The notes below the pieces were generated by a model that was given only the letters and a program-made list of their open reading frames with translations, did no database searches and was not told where the DNA came from. A stretch of 64,000 bases of DNA from an uncultured Paracoccaceae bacterium (lineage in GTDB: Bacteria > Pseudomonadota > Alphaproteobacteria > Rhodobacterales > Rhodobacteraceae): NCBI GenBank assembly GCA_947488175.1, contig CANKYO010000003.1, positions 1 through 64,000 on the forward strand, written 5' to 3'. The position numbers were made by a program, and so were the translations under genes. Below, in pieces: positions 24,398 to 32,752 of the stretch (within the stretch, counting starts at the first letter, position 1; each line of letters begins with the position of its first letter).

Positions 24398-25681
24398 CTA
24401 CTGCAGTGCGTTTGGCAGAAAGAGCGCGATGCTGGGGAAGGCGATTAGCAGGAACGCCATGGCCAACATTGTCAGACAATAGGGTAGCGCGCCTAGCATG
24501 ACTTCGTTCAAGGTCCCTGACTTGCGCGCCCCTTGCACGACATAAAGGTTCAACCCGACAGGCGGGGTGATCAAAGCCATTTCAATCAATACGATCATCA
24601 GGATGCCAAACCAGATCACGTCGTAGCCCTGCACCAGAACCATCGGCACGATGATCGGGATCGTGACCACCATCAGCGACAGGGTTTCGATGAAGAACCC
24701 CAGCACGATATAAAGCACCACGACCACGAGGATGAAGCCCAAGGGCGACAGGCCCAGACCTTCCATGAAGGTCGTCAATTCGCGCCCCAGCCCCGCTGAG
24801 GCCAGTGTGAAGTTCAGAAAAGAGGCTCCGATCACAATCAGCATGATCATTGATGTGATTTTGACCGTCCCCGTCAGGCTTTGAGTCAACATGTCCCAAG
24901 TCACGCCACCAAAGGCAAGGGCGATGACAAATGCACCAGCGACACCAACCGCTGCGGCCTCTGTCGGTGTCGCCCAGCCACGGTAGATCGACCCAACGAT
25001 CAGACCGAACAAGATCAGGATCGGGATCAAATCGATCAGGGCCCGCAACATCTGTGCGAAGGGAAATGTCCGGCGCACTCCCCCTAGTTCGGGGCGAATG
25101 ACACAGATGACGGCTGTGACCACCATGAAGGCAATCGCCAATGCGATGCCGGGGACCAAACCCGCCAAAAACAACTGTGGGATCGAGGATTGGGTCAGGA
25201 AGCCATAAACGATCAGATTGATCGAGGGGGGGATCATGATGCCCAGGGTCCCGCCAGCAGCAATCGCACCCGAGAACAGTTTGGGATCATAGCCCAGCTT
25301 TTCCGCCTGTGGCATGGCGACGGTGGCAACCGTCGCCGCTGTCGCCACTGATGATCCGGAAGTTGCGGAAAACATTGTGGCCGTTGCGATATTGGCATGA
25401 ACCAACCCGCCGGGCAGCCATGATACCCAACGGTCAAGGGCTGCATAGGTGCGTGTGGCCACGCCGCTGCGTACCAGTATTTCTCCCAGCAGGACAAAAA
25501 ACGGGATTGCGATCAGCGTTGCCGAATTCGATGACGACCAAACCATATTCCCAAGCCCGCGGGTCAGCGGAAAGCTGGAAAAGAACGCATCAATCCCGAA
25601 GCCCAGAAGGAACAGAACGATGCCGACGGGGATGGACAGGGCCAGCAGTCCAAGAAGCCCGATTGAGACATACCCGATCAC
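24398..25681 (-). CDS. TRAP transporter large permease (DctM-like)
   Basis: 427 residues with about twelve membrane segments and typical DctM features: NMVWSSSNSATLIAIPFFVLLGEI, ATMFSATSGSSVATAATVATVAMP and the second-half repeat with ALITPPVGLNLYVVQG. It is the sodium-driven translocation subunit of a tripartite periplasmic transporter. The start overlaps the small-permease stop by four bases (ATGA). The substrate is predicted from context to be a carboxylate such as 5-oxoproline. Confidence 0.94.
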   Translation of the reverse strand: MIGYVSIGLLGLLALSIPVGIVLFLLGFGIDAFFSSFPLTRGLGNMVWSSSNSATLIAIPFFVLLGEILVRSGVATRTYAALDRWVSWLPGGLVHANIATATMFSATSGSSVATAATVATVAMPQAEKLGYDPKLFSGAIAAGGTLGIMIPPSINLIVYGFLTQSSIPQLFLAGLVPGIALAIAFMVVTAVICVIRPELGGVRRTFPFAQMLRALIDLIPILILFGLIVGSIYRGWATPTEAAAVGVAGAFVIALAFGGVTWDMLTQSLTGTVKITSMIMLIVIGASFLNFTLASAGLGRELTTFMEGLGLSPLGFILVVVVLYIVLGFFIETLSLMVVTIPIIVPMVLVQGYDVIWFGILMIVLIEMALITPPVGLNLYVVQGARKSGTLNEVMLGALPYCLTMLAMAFLLIAFPSIALFLPNALQ

Positions 25682-26226
25682 TGCAGCGTCTCCTGCTCGG
25701 CGAAGGCGCCAACAATGGCTTCGATCTCTTCATGGCGCCGTTTCAACAGAAGGCTGAGCGCCGCAAGTGTTGTGAGGGTCGACATCAAGGCAAACCAGAC
25801 CCAGCCCGCAAACCACGGCAATTGCACCCAAGCCAGTGGTGTTTCAAGCGGTGTATTGGCGCGCGACCCGTTGGTCAGGGAACGTTCGAGTACCGGCCAT
25901 GCCTTGATTGCGATTGTAATGACGACCCCCGACATCACGATCATGGAAAAGACATCGAACAGCGCCCGCCAAAAGCTTTGAAATTTGGATCTCAGCAGAT
26001 CAATTCGGACGTGACCCAGTTCCAGTAAGGTGTATGACATGCCCCAAGAGGTGGCGAGCGCCATGGCATAGCCCGCGATCTCTTCGGTGCCGCCAAGGGA
26101 CGTACCGACCTGGCGCATGATGATATCGGTCAGCACAAAGGCTGCACAGGACAGAAGGCCAAAACCAACGACCAGCGCCACCCCTCTGTTGATTGCCCTC
26201 AGGCTATCTATCATCTTGCGTTCCAT
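25678..26226 (-). CDS. TRAP transporter small permease (DctQ-like)
   Basis: 182 residues with four membrane helices. The loop pattern GTSLGGTEEIAGYAMALATSWGMSYTLLELGHVRID is characteristic of DctQ subunits, which support the large permease and contact the binding protein. Starts at 26226 or at an ATG four codons on (26214) are both possible; neither has a strong ribosome site. It lies 27 bases after the binding-protein stop. Confidence 0.92.
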   Translation of the reverse strand: MERKMIDSLRAINRGVALVVGFGLLSCAAFVLTDIIMRQVGTSLGGTEEIAGYAMALATSWGMSYTLLELGHVRIDLLRSKFQSFWRALFDVFSMIVMSGVVITIAIKAWPVLERSLTNGSRANTPLETPLAWVQLPWFAGWVWFALMSTLTTLAALSLLLKRRHEEIEAIVGAFAEQETLQ

Positions 26227-26253
26227 GGTCGGTACGTTCCCCGAACTAGCTTC

Positions 26254-27285
26254 TTAGTTGATTGTGACGCCGACAACCTTGCCGACGCTTTCGTTCCAGC
26301 GAGCAGACCAGTCACCACCTGCGCGCTCTGCCCATTCAGGAAGCACTTCGGTGGTCAGGATGTCACGGGCACGGTCGAAATCTGCGTCACTGACCTCGAC
26401 CAGCGTCATTGAACGTGCGTCGCCCGATGGGCAGTCGCCGTTGCCGGTCAGACAGGCGATATCATTGACCAGTGCGTCCTGGGCACTTGCCCAAGCGGGG
26501 TCTTCAAAGCCGCTCCTGATCTCGCTGGTGATCAGCGCCTGCGTCTCCGCATTCAGCCCATTCCATTTGTCCAGATTGATCGCGGTGACAACGGAATCCC
26601 AGCCGCCGAGCGGAATGGGCAGCAAATGTGTGGACACTTCCCACCAGCCCGCGCTGTAGCCCGAACCGGCTCCCGTCACGGCACAATCCACGACACCATT
26701 TTGCAGTGCGCCCGGCACTTCAGCGAAAGAGACATTGACCCCTTCTGCGCCCAAGGCCTCAAGCAGTTTTGCCGTCATGCGGCCAGAGGCTCGGACTTTG
26801 AGACCTTCAAGGTCGGCAAGGTTCGTGATCTCATGGTTACAAAAGACGACTTGGGGCGGATAGGGTGCGATGGCCAAAACGTGGGAATTGAAGCGGTCGC
26901 GATAGATATCTGCAACCATCGGGCGCGCCGCGTCGACCATTGCGCGGGCTTCGTCCGCCGACAGCGCCACCAGCGGCACATCCAATCCTTCAAGCTCGGG
27001 CGCGTCTGCGACCGCGTAATCTGCCACGGTCATCGCCACATCGTACACACCCTGTCCCAGCAGGGGATAGATGTCGCCCAGCCCGAGGCTCATCTGGTTG
27101 TGGGTGGTCAATTCAACGGTGACCTCGCCACCCGAGGCCTCTGGCAGGGTCTTACTCCAGAAAGGGGCTTCATATTGGTTGTGCAGCGGCAAGCTGGACC
27201 AGCTGCCCACGACAGACAGATTTTCCGCAACGGCCGGAGCGGCCAGCGCGGTGCTTGCGGCGAGGATGGCAAGTGTGCGTTTCAT
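26254..27285 (-). CDS. TRAP transporter substrate-binding protein (DctP-like)
   Basis: 343 residues with a Sec signal peptide (MKRTLAILAASTALAAPAVA before ENLSVVG). The DctP fold is evident from KVRASGRMTAKLLEALGAEGVNVSFAEVPGALQNGVVDC, which includes the arginine that usually holds the substrate carboxylate. AAGGAG lies upstream of the ATG. Cysteines late in the chain (ACLTGNGDC) may form a disulphide. The presence of the oxoprolinase subunits in the same operon points to 5-oxoproline or a related lactam or amino acid as ligand. Confidence 0.93.
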   Translation of the reverse strand: MKRTLAILAASTALAAPAVAENLSVVGSWSSLPLHNQYEAPFWSKTLPEASGGEVTVELTTHNQMSLGLGDIYPLLGQGVYDVAMTVADYAVADAPELEGLDVPLVALSADEARAMVDAARPMVADIYRDRFNSHVLAIAPYPPQVVFCNHEITNLADLEGLKVRASGRMTAKLLEALGAEGVNVSFAEVPGALQNGVVDCAVTGAGSGYSAGWWEVSTHLLPIPLGGWDSVVTAINLDKWNGLNAETQALITSEIRSGFEDPAWASAQDALVNDIACLTGNGDCPSGDARSMTLVEVSDADFDRARDILTTEVLPEWAERAGGDWSARWNESVGKVVGVTIN

Positions 27286-27309
27286 GATTTGATCTCCTTG
27301 TTGGTCGTT

Positions 27310-28134
27310 TCAGGTCTTTGTAAGAATTGTTGTTTCGGCGTCTTCCGCCACATCACTGATCAGCATGTGGCCGGGTGAATGGGTGATGCAAATCGGCAGC
27401 CCCGCATCCAGCAGAACGTTCTGGGGCGTTACGCCACAGGCCCAATAGACAGGCACTTCACCGGATTTGATCTCGACCGGATCGCCCCAGTCCGGGTGCG
27501 CAAGGTCCAGGATGCCGATGTCGGCAGGATCCCCTGCGGCAATCGGCGCGCCGTGCGCTTGGGGAAAGCGGCGGCTAATCTCGCGGGCCCGTTCGACCTG
27601 TGCTGAGGGGATCGGGCGCATGGTCACGACCATCTTACCCCCAAATCGCCCTGCAGGCACAAGATCGATGTTGGTCCGGAACATGGGCACGTTCAGCCCC
27701 GATTCCATATGGCGGACCGGAATGCCGTTGTGCAAGAGCGCATTCTCGAATGTGAAAGAACAGCCAAGTGCCACCGTCACAAGATCGTCGGTCCAGACAT
27801 TGGTGATGTCAGTGACCTCTTCGCTAAGGCCGCCATTGCGAAAGATCCGATATTTGGGAGCATCTGTCCGGATGTCGATGTCATGCCCCAGCGTAGGCAA
27901 GGTCGGATCGCCGCTGTCGCCGACACCGACAATAGGACAGGGCTTGGGATTGCGCTGGCAAAAGCGCAGGAAATCCAGCGCGCATTCTTCAGGTAGGATC
28001 GCCAGATTGCACTGCAGCTTACCGGCTGCCAGGCCTGCAGTGTGACCAGCATAAGATGCACTCCGAATGGCCGCTCTGACCGCCGCCGCAGGCATGCCGA
28101 CCAGATCGGAATGATGAATTGCTGTTGGCGTCAT
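27310..28134 (-). CDS. Putative hydro-lyase, DUF1445/UPF0317 (YcsI-like) family
   Basis: 274 residues. Family blocks seen are YAGHTAGLAAGKLQCNLAILP, CSFTFENALLHNGIPVRHME, NVPMFRTNI and a C-terminal VYWACGVTPQNVL followed by ITHSPGHMLISD. DUF1445 genes sit beside pxp genes in Bacillus (ycsI in the ycsF-kip operon), and the human D-glutamate cyclase contains a UPF0317 domain, so a role in 5-oxoproline/D-glutamate chemistry is reasonable, though not shown. The ATG at 28134 is chosen over a TTG at 28182, as it gives the normal family length. It is the first structural gene after the LysR regulator. Confidence 0.9.
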   Translation of the reverse strand: MTPTAIHHSDLVGMPAAAVRAAIRSASYAGHTAGLAAGKLQCNLAILPEECALDFLRFCQRNPKPCPIVGVGDSGDPTLPTLGHDIDIRTDAPKYRIFRNGGLSEEVTDITNVWTDDLVTVALGCSFTFENALLHNGIPVRHMESGLNVPMFRTNIDLVPAGRFGGKMVVTMRPIPSAQVERAREISRRFPQAHGAPIAAGDPADIGILDLAHPDWGDPVEIKSGEVPVYWACGVTPQNVLLDAGLPICITHSPGHMLISDVAEDAETTILTKT

Positions 28135-28198
28135 CTGGCCCCCCAAACTTCGGAGAAGCTTTGCACGGGGGTCGGCCTTCAATCAAATTATCAATTTA

Positions 28199-28212
28199 TA
28201 TCAATGGTGATA
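28199..28212. promoter_or_regulatory. Inverted repeat upstream of the DUF1445-TRAP-pxp operon
   Basis: TATCA-ATGG-TGATA, five-base perfect arms, lies in the AT-rich 90-base gap between the LysR gene and the DUF1445 gene. It fits the T-N11-A form of LysR sites, so the neighbouring LysR protein is a candidate binder. Confidence 0.35.
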
Positions 28213-28224
28213 GATTTCTTGAAT

Positions 28225-29103
28225 TCACATCGGATGCGTTCGGGTCCATACCTCAGCCACCTCGCGGGCGATATCCGCACTGTTCTCAACAAGAAAACTA
28301 CGCGGTTCGGACAAGTAAGATGCCGTGAACGACAGAGGTTGCGGTCGAAAGCCCGGATCAAACTCCACAATTTGACCAGCCTCCAGGAAATTGTTGGCCA
28401 AAGCGCGGGGATAGGGGCCAACCGCGATTCCCGCAGCGATCATCTTAAGACTCGCCGACAACGATGCAGAAGAATAGACCCGCAGCTTTGGCCCGATCCT
28501 GCGCGACAATTCTGACATCAGCTCTCGGTAGGGTCGGGTTTTGCTGGAATAGGAAATGACCGGTATCTTGCTTAGATCCGTTTGCTGATTTTCCGTTGAT
28601 CGATACCAATGCAGATCGAAAGACGGCAGAACGACGTTCTCGACCGTGAATTCCGAAACGGGGCCCATCAAGAGCGCCAGATCAAGCTTTCGTTCAAGCA
28701 GTTCCGCGCGCAGGTTCAGCGAGATATCGACCGTAAGATCAACATTCACGCGCGGATATTGCGCACTGAATGCCATAAGAAAGTCAGGTAACCACGCTTG
28801 CGCGATCGTCTCGGAGGCACCAATACGAAACAAACCTTCCGCTTCAGACGGATTTGCGACGCGCTGCTTGATCTCTTCCTCGACGAACAACATCTGCTCC
28901 GCATAAGACAGCAGAAGCGTACCGTGTTTGGTCAGGACAAGTTCTCCAGGCCCACGCTCAAACAAGGGTACGCGCAACTCTTGTTCCAAGTTGGCGATAC
29001 GGGTCGAAACGGCCGGTTGGGAAAGATTGAGCCGGTCAGCCGCTTTGCGAAAACCCCCGAGCCGCGCCACCAACAGGAAGGTCTTGATTTGATCAAATGT
29101 CAT
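28225..29103 (-). CDS. LysR-family transcriptional regulator
   Basis: 292 residues. The helix-turn-helix region reads TFDQIKTFLLVARLGGFRKAADRLNLSQPAVSTRIANLEQELRVPLFERG, followed by the effector domain. The start at 29103 yields the classic N terminus; an upstream in-frame start at 29172 adds an unlikely hydrophobic leader. It is upstream of, and on the same strand as, the DUF1445-TRAP-oxoprolinase genes and is their likely regulator, with 5-oxoproline, D-glutamate or a relative as possible effector (inference from context). Confidence 0.92.
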   Translation of the reverse strand: MTFDQIKTFLLVARLGGFRKAADRLNLSQPAVSTRIANLEQELRVPLFERGPGELVLTKHGTLLLSYAEQMLFVEEEIKQRVANPSEAEGLFRIGASETIAQAWLPDFLMAFSAQYPRVNVDLTVDISLNLRAELLERKLDLALLMGPVSEFTVENVVLPSFDLHWYRSTENQQTDLSKIPVISYSSKTRPYRELMSELSRRIGPKLRVYSSASLSASLKMIAAGIAVGPYPRALANNFLEAGQIVEFDPGFRPQPLSFTASYLSEPRSFLVENSADIAREVAEVWTRTHPM

Positions 29104-29172
29104 GATCCATCCATAATCTGGATCTGTGATGGCGCAAATCCATAAACACAATTGCCGCGCCAGAAGCATCAA

Positions 29173-29603
29173 AGTCTGAATTCGAAGGCCCGCTCTTGAT
29201 GGCCTGCCGGACCCTATTTCTGAAGTTCACGTCAAGGCGGACATTGGTCTAGCGTAGTTAGTGACTGGCTTGTCTCGCATTATGTATGCTCAACGACACT
29301 AGGATCGTGCGACCGCAGTCACCCCCAAAGCTTCTGTGCCACGACAGAAGAACGGCTTCATGGCAATAGCTAGAAGCTTGCACTATTAACCCTTCATGTG
29401 CTTGCGAAATTGCCCACGGCACCGCAACTGGACCAAACCCAAGAACTGGATGCAATTTCAGATACGTTATGGGCGAAAGAACCGCGACCATACTCATTGC
29501 AAATAACAAAGAAGCCGCGATGCACGCGCTCTATTTCAATACTTTCAAGATCAATCGAAGACCTCCGCTTTGGGTCAGGACTCATAACCAATAAATTGTG
29601 GTT
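29173..29603. other. Gap between LysR gene and grpE, outside the IS3 fragment
   Basis: About 430 bases with no convincing coding region; open frames here have no protein-like signature. Together with the IS3-type fragment that follows, it looks like a decayed insertion scar at the border between the accessory region and the core gene block. Confidence 0.4.
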
Positions 29604-29696
29604 ACTGAGGTAAAACCAACCCCAGCCGATGACCTTGAGATAGGTGAAGTCGGCTGGCCACAACTGGTTCGAGCGCGAAGTCTTGTCCTTGAACTC
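29604..29696 (-). pseudogene. IS3-family transposase (OrfB) fragment
   Basis: About 31 codons read FKDKTSRSNQLW, DFTYLKVIGWGWFYLS. This is the start of the integrase core in IS3-type OrfB proteins, around the first catalytic aspartate (TDFTYLK in intact copies, ADFTYLK here). The similarity stops abruptly on both sides. It touches the last codons of grpE, so the element or its deletion endpoint reached the grpE stop. Confidence 0.7.
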
Positions 29697-30252
29697 AGCC
29701 CACTGGGGTCGACGACACCCCAACTTGCGCAGGTCTCAGCAGTCGGTCGTGCAGCATGAAACCTTCGGCGGCGACCTGGATGATATCGCCGGCTTTGGTG
29801 CCGGGCACGGGGGCTTCGAACATGGCTTGGTGCAATTGCGGGTCGAATTTGTCGCCGACTTCTGGCGTGATCGGGTCTATCCCGTGCTTTTTGAAGACGC
29901 TGATCAGTTCGCGCATGGTCAGTTCCACGCCTTCGAGCAGGGCCTTGTTCACCTCTTGCTCGGATTCGTCGGCTGAGTTCAGGGCGCGGCGCATGTTGTC
30001 GTACACCGGCAGCATGTCGCGGGCGAGTTTGGAGCCGCCGTAGTTTTCCGCCTCGCGCCGGTCGCGGTCGGCCCGTTTGCGGGTGTTTTCCGCATCCGCC
30101 AGTGCGCGCATGAATTTGTCGCGGAAATCATCGCGTTCAGCGCGCAGTGCCTCGATTTCATCAAAGCCTGCGGCGGCCTGATCGAAATCAGGTTCATCGC
30201 TTTCGGCGGCAAGTTCATCAAGGCTTTGCAGTTCTTCTTCTTTTTCGGACAT
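29695..30252 (-). CDS. grpE: GrpE nucleotide exchange factor of DnaK
   Basis: 185 residues: an acidic variable N terminus, a long coiled coil (about 30-90, RDKFMRALADAENTRKRADRD) and the GrpE signature in the beta-wing part (DPITPEVGDKFDPQLHQAMFE, then AAEGFMLHDRLLRPAQVGV). It releases ADP from DnaK in the cytosolic chaperone cycle. The ATG at 30252 is preferred to a TTG one codon earlier. It is 14 bases downstream of hrcA, an arrangement common in alphaproteobacteria. The final residues STPVG overlap the edge of the IS3 fragment but the conserved domain is complete. Confidence 0.96.
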   Translation of the reverse strand: MSEKEEELQSLDELAAESDEPDFDQAAAGFDEIEALRAERDDFRDKFMRALADAENTRKRADRDRREAENYGGSKLARDMLPVYDNMRRALNSADESEQEVNKALLEGVELTMRELISVFKKHGIDPITPEVGDKFDPQLHQAMFEAPVPGTKAGDIIQVAAEGFMLHDRLLRPAQVGVSSTPVG

Positions 30253-30265
30253 CAAATGGTTCCTG

Positions 30266-31324
30266 TCATGAGCGGTCGGCGATGATTTTGCCCACCAGCT
30301 GGGCGGTGTAATTCACGATTGGCACGATCCGCCCATAATTGAGGCGGGTCGGGCCGATGACGCCCACGGCGCCGATGATCTTGCGGTCGGCGTTCATATA
30401 AGGGGAAACGACGAGAGAGGAACCCGAAAGTGAGAACAATTTGTTCTCTGAGCCGATAAAAATGCGCACACCGTCGCCTTCTTCGGCGAGATCGAGAAAT
30501 TGGGCGATGTCGCGTTTACGTTCAAGGTCGTCAAAGAGGGTCCGGATCCGTTCCAGATCAGCCTCGTTGTCGCTGAGCAGGTTGCCGCGGCCGCGCACGA
30601 TCAGCCGTTCGGTCGCTTCGCCTTCGTTTTCCCAGAGCGCGAAGCCGTTTTCGACGAGATCAGCGGCCACGCTGTCAATCTCCTGACGTCGCGCGGCGAT
30701 TTCGCGGGCGATGACCTGCCCGAGTTCGGAAAGTGTGTGCCCCTCGGCGATGGCGTTGAGGAAATTTGCGGCCTCGCGCATGGATGATGGCGTTTGTCCG
30801 GGTGGTGGAGTGAAGATGCGGTTTTCGACATGCCCGTCGGCGAAGACCAGAACAACCAGTGCCCGGTCGCGCGAGAGCGACACGAATTCGATATGTTTGA
30901 TTGCGGCCTCGTGTTTGGGGGTCAGCACGAGGCTGGCCCCTTGGGTGACGCCAGACAACGCCTCGCCCACGTGATCCAATACGGTTGTGACATCGTGGTC
31001 GTTGGCCCCGACCGTGTCGTCGATTTTTTGCCGGTCTTCGCCGTCCAGATCGCCAACCTCCAGCAGCCCATCGACGAACATCCGCAGGCCCAGCTGTGTG
31101 GGGATACGCCCGGCGCTGACATGGGGGCTGTCGAGAAGGCCCAGATATTCGAGGTCCTGCATGGTGTTTCGGATTGTCGCCGCGCTGACCTTTTCCGAGA
31201 AATCGCGGGTCAGCGTCCGTGAGCCGACCGGTGCCCCGCTGGCCAGGTAGCCTTCGACCACGCGCCGGAATACCTCGCGCGAGCGTTCATTCATCTCTTC
31301 GATGTTGGGCTGCTGGTCGGGCAT
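30266..31324 (-). CDS. hrcA: HrcA heat-shock repressor
   Basis: 352 residues with a winged-helix N terminus (RSREVFRRVVEGYLASGAPVGSRTL, then VSAATIRNTMQDLEYLGLLDSPHVSAGRIPT) and the GAF-like and dimerisation regions of HrcA; the C-terminal part has VVSPYMNADRKIIGAVGVIGPTRLNYGRIVPIV. It normally represses groESL through CIRCE sites. GAGGATCAT before the ATG supports the start. No CIRCE sequence was found upstream of its own gene. It is divergent from rph. Confidence 0.96.
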   Translation of the reverse strand: MPDQQPNIEEMNERSREVFRRVVEGYLASGAPVGSRTLTRDFSEKVSAATIRNTMQDLEYLGLLDSPHVSAGRIPTQLGLRMFVDGLLEVGDLDGEDRQKIDDTVGANDHDVTTVLDHVGEALSGVTQGASLVLTPKHEAAIKHIEFVSLSRDRALVVLVFADGHVENRIFTPPPGQTPSSMREAANFLNAIAEGHTLSELGQVIAREIAARRQEIDSVAADLVENGFALWENEGEATERLIVRGRGNLLSDNEADLERIRTLFDDLERKRDIAQFLDLAEEGDGVRIFIGSENKLFSLSGSSLVVSPYMNADRKIIGAVGVIGPTRLNYGRIVPIVNYTAQLVGKIIADRS

Positions 31325-31439
31325 ATGATCCTCGGTTCAAGGCGATGCAATTAAAACGAAGTTGGATACCGCGTCAATCGGGGTTGGATTTCATATGTGG
31401 GCAGCGTATCCCCACGCTGCAACCAACAGGAGTGATCCC

Positions 31440-32147
31440 ATGCGTCCATCCGGCCGTCAGACGAACGAAATGCGCGAAGTGTCGATTGAGACCGGTGTGA
31501 CGATGCATGCCGAAGGGTCCTGTCTGATCAAATGCGGCAATACGCATGTGCTGTGTACCGCCAGTATTGATGAACGTGTGCCCCCGTTTTTGAAGAATAC
31601 GGGTCTGGGCTGGGTGACGGCAGAATACGGTATGCTGCCCCGTGCGACGAATACGCGCATGCGCCGCGAGGCCAAGAATGGTCAGTCCGGCCGCACGCAG
31701 GAAATCCAGCGTCTGATTGGGCGGTCGTTGCGGGCCGGGGTGGATCGTGTCGCGCTGGGCGAACGGCAGATCGTCGTGGATTGCGATGTGATTCAGGCTG
31801 ATGGCGGCACCCGCTGCGCGTCTATTACGGGCGGCTGGGTTGCGCTGAAGCTGGCGGTGCAGAAGCTGATGAAGGCAGGGGATGTGATTTCCGACCCGCT
31901 GTTGGACCCTGTTGCTGCGATTTCCTGTGGGATTTATGCCGGGCAAGAGGTGCTTGATCTGGACTATCCTGAGGATAGCGAGGCCGGTGTAGACGGCAAT
32001 TTCGTCATGACCGGCGGTCGTTTGATCGAAGTGCAGATGTCTGCCGAAGGGTCGACCTATAGCCGGGCGCAGATGGATGCACTGCTGGATCTGGCTGAGA
32101 AGGGTGCGGCGGAGTTGACCGCGGCCCAAATGGCGGCTGTTGCCTGA
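31440..32147 (+). CDS. rph: Ribonuclease PH
   Basis: 235 residues, full length. [18 protein letters not shown] is the standard N terminus, followed by [14 protein letters not shown] and [36 protein letters not shown] contains the phosphate-binding site. It trims tRNA 3' ends by phosphorolysis. The frame stays open upstream to 31362 but the ATG at 31440, with CAGGAG upstream, gives the family start. The stop overlaps the rdgB ATG by one base (TGATG). Confidence 0.97.
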   Translation: MRPSGRQTNEMREVSIETGVTMHAEGSCLIKCGNTHVLCTASIDERVPPFLKNTGLGWVTAEYGMLPRATNTRMRREAKNGQSGRTQEIQRLIGRSLRAGVDRVALGERQIVVDCDVIQADGGTRCASITGGWVALKLAVQKLMKAGDVISDPLLDPVAAISCGIYAGQEVLDLDYPEDSEAGVDGNFVMTGGRLIEVQMSAEGSTYSRAQMDALLDLAEKGAAELTAAQMAAVA

Positions 32148-32752
32148 TGCGCAAGTTTTCTGGCGATCGTCTGGTTGTGGCGACCCATAATCAGGGCAAG
32201 CTGGAAGAGATTGCCGATCTGCTGGCGCCTTATGGTGTGAGCCTTTCGTCAAATGCGGAATTGGGGCTGCCAGAGCCGGACGAAACCGAGACAACATTTG
32301 TGGGTAATGCCCGAATCAAGGCGCATGCAGCGGCGCAGGCCACCGGGTTGCCTGCCTTGGCGGATGATAGCGGGATCGAGATTGACGGATTGGATGGTGC
32401 GCCCGGCGTGCATACGGCCGATTGGGCCGAAACGCCGGATGGCCGGGATTTTGCGATGGCGATAGAGCGCGCTTGGGCAGAGCTGGAGGCGGCAGACGCA
32501 CCCTACCCCCGGACGGCCCGGTTTTGCTGTACGCTGGTGCTCGCTTGGCCGGATGGTCACGACGAGGTGTTTCCCGGTGTCATGCCTGGTCAGGTCGTGT
32601 GGCCGATGCGCGGCGATCAGGGCCACGGCTATGACCCGATATTCCAGCCTGATGGCTATGATGTGACATTTGGTGAAATGGATCGCTGGGAAAAAAACAG
32701 GATCAGCCACCGGGCAGATGCGTTTGCCAAGCTGAAGGCCTGCTTTGCCTGA
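32147..32752 (+). CDS. rdgB: XTP/dITP diphosphatase (HAM1/RdgB)
   Basis: 201 residues. The HAM1 motifs are THNQGKLEEI near the N terminus (nucleotide contact), LADDSGIEIDGLDGAPGV and, at the C-terminal part, GYDPIFQPDGYDVTFGEM. It hydrolyses non-canonical purine triphosphates and so keeps inosine and xanthine out of DNA. It is translationally coupled with rph upstream and hemW downstream. Confidence 0.96.
   Translation: MRKFSGDRLVVATHNQGKLEEIADLLAPYGVSLSSNAELGLPEPDETETTFVGNARIKAHAAAQATGLPALADDSGIEIDGLDGAPGVHTADWAETPDGRDFAMAIERAWAELEAADAPYPRTARFCCTLVLAWPDGHDEVFPGVMPGQVVWPMRGDQGHGYDPIFQPDGYDVTFGEMDRWEKNRISHRADAFAKLKACFA

Noticed and set aside
31325-31439. Search for a CIRCE element before hrcA
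   Set aside because: No TTAGCACTC-N9-GAGTGCTAA-like sequence is present in the hrcA-rph gap.
31362-31439. Longer N terminus for ribonuclease PH
   Set aside because: The frame is open, but the sequence there is unlike the family, and a good ribosome site precedes the ATG at 31440.
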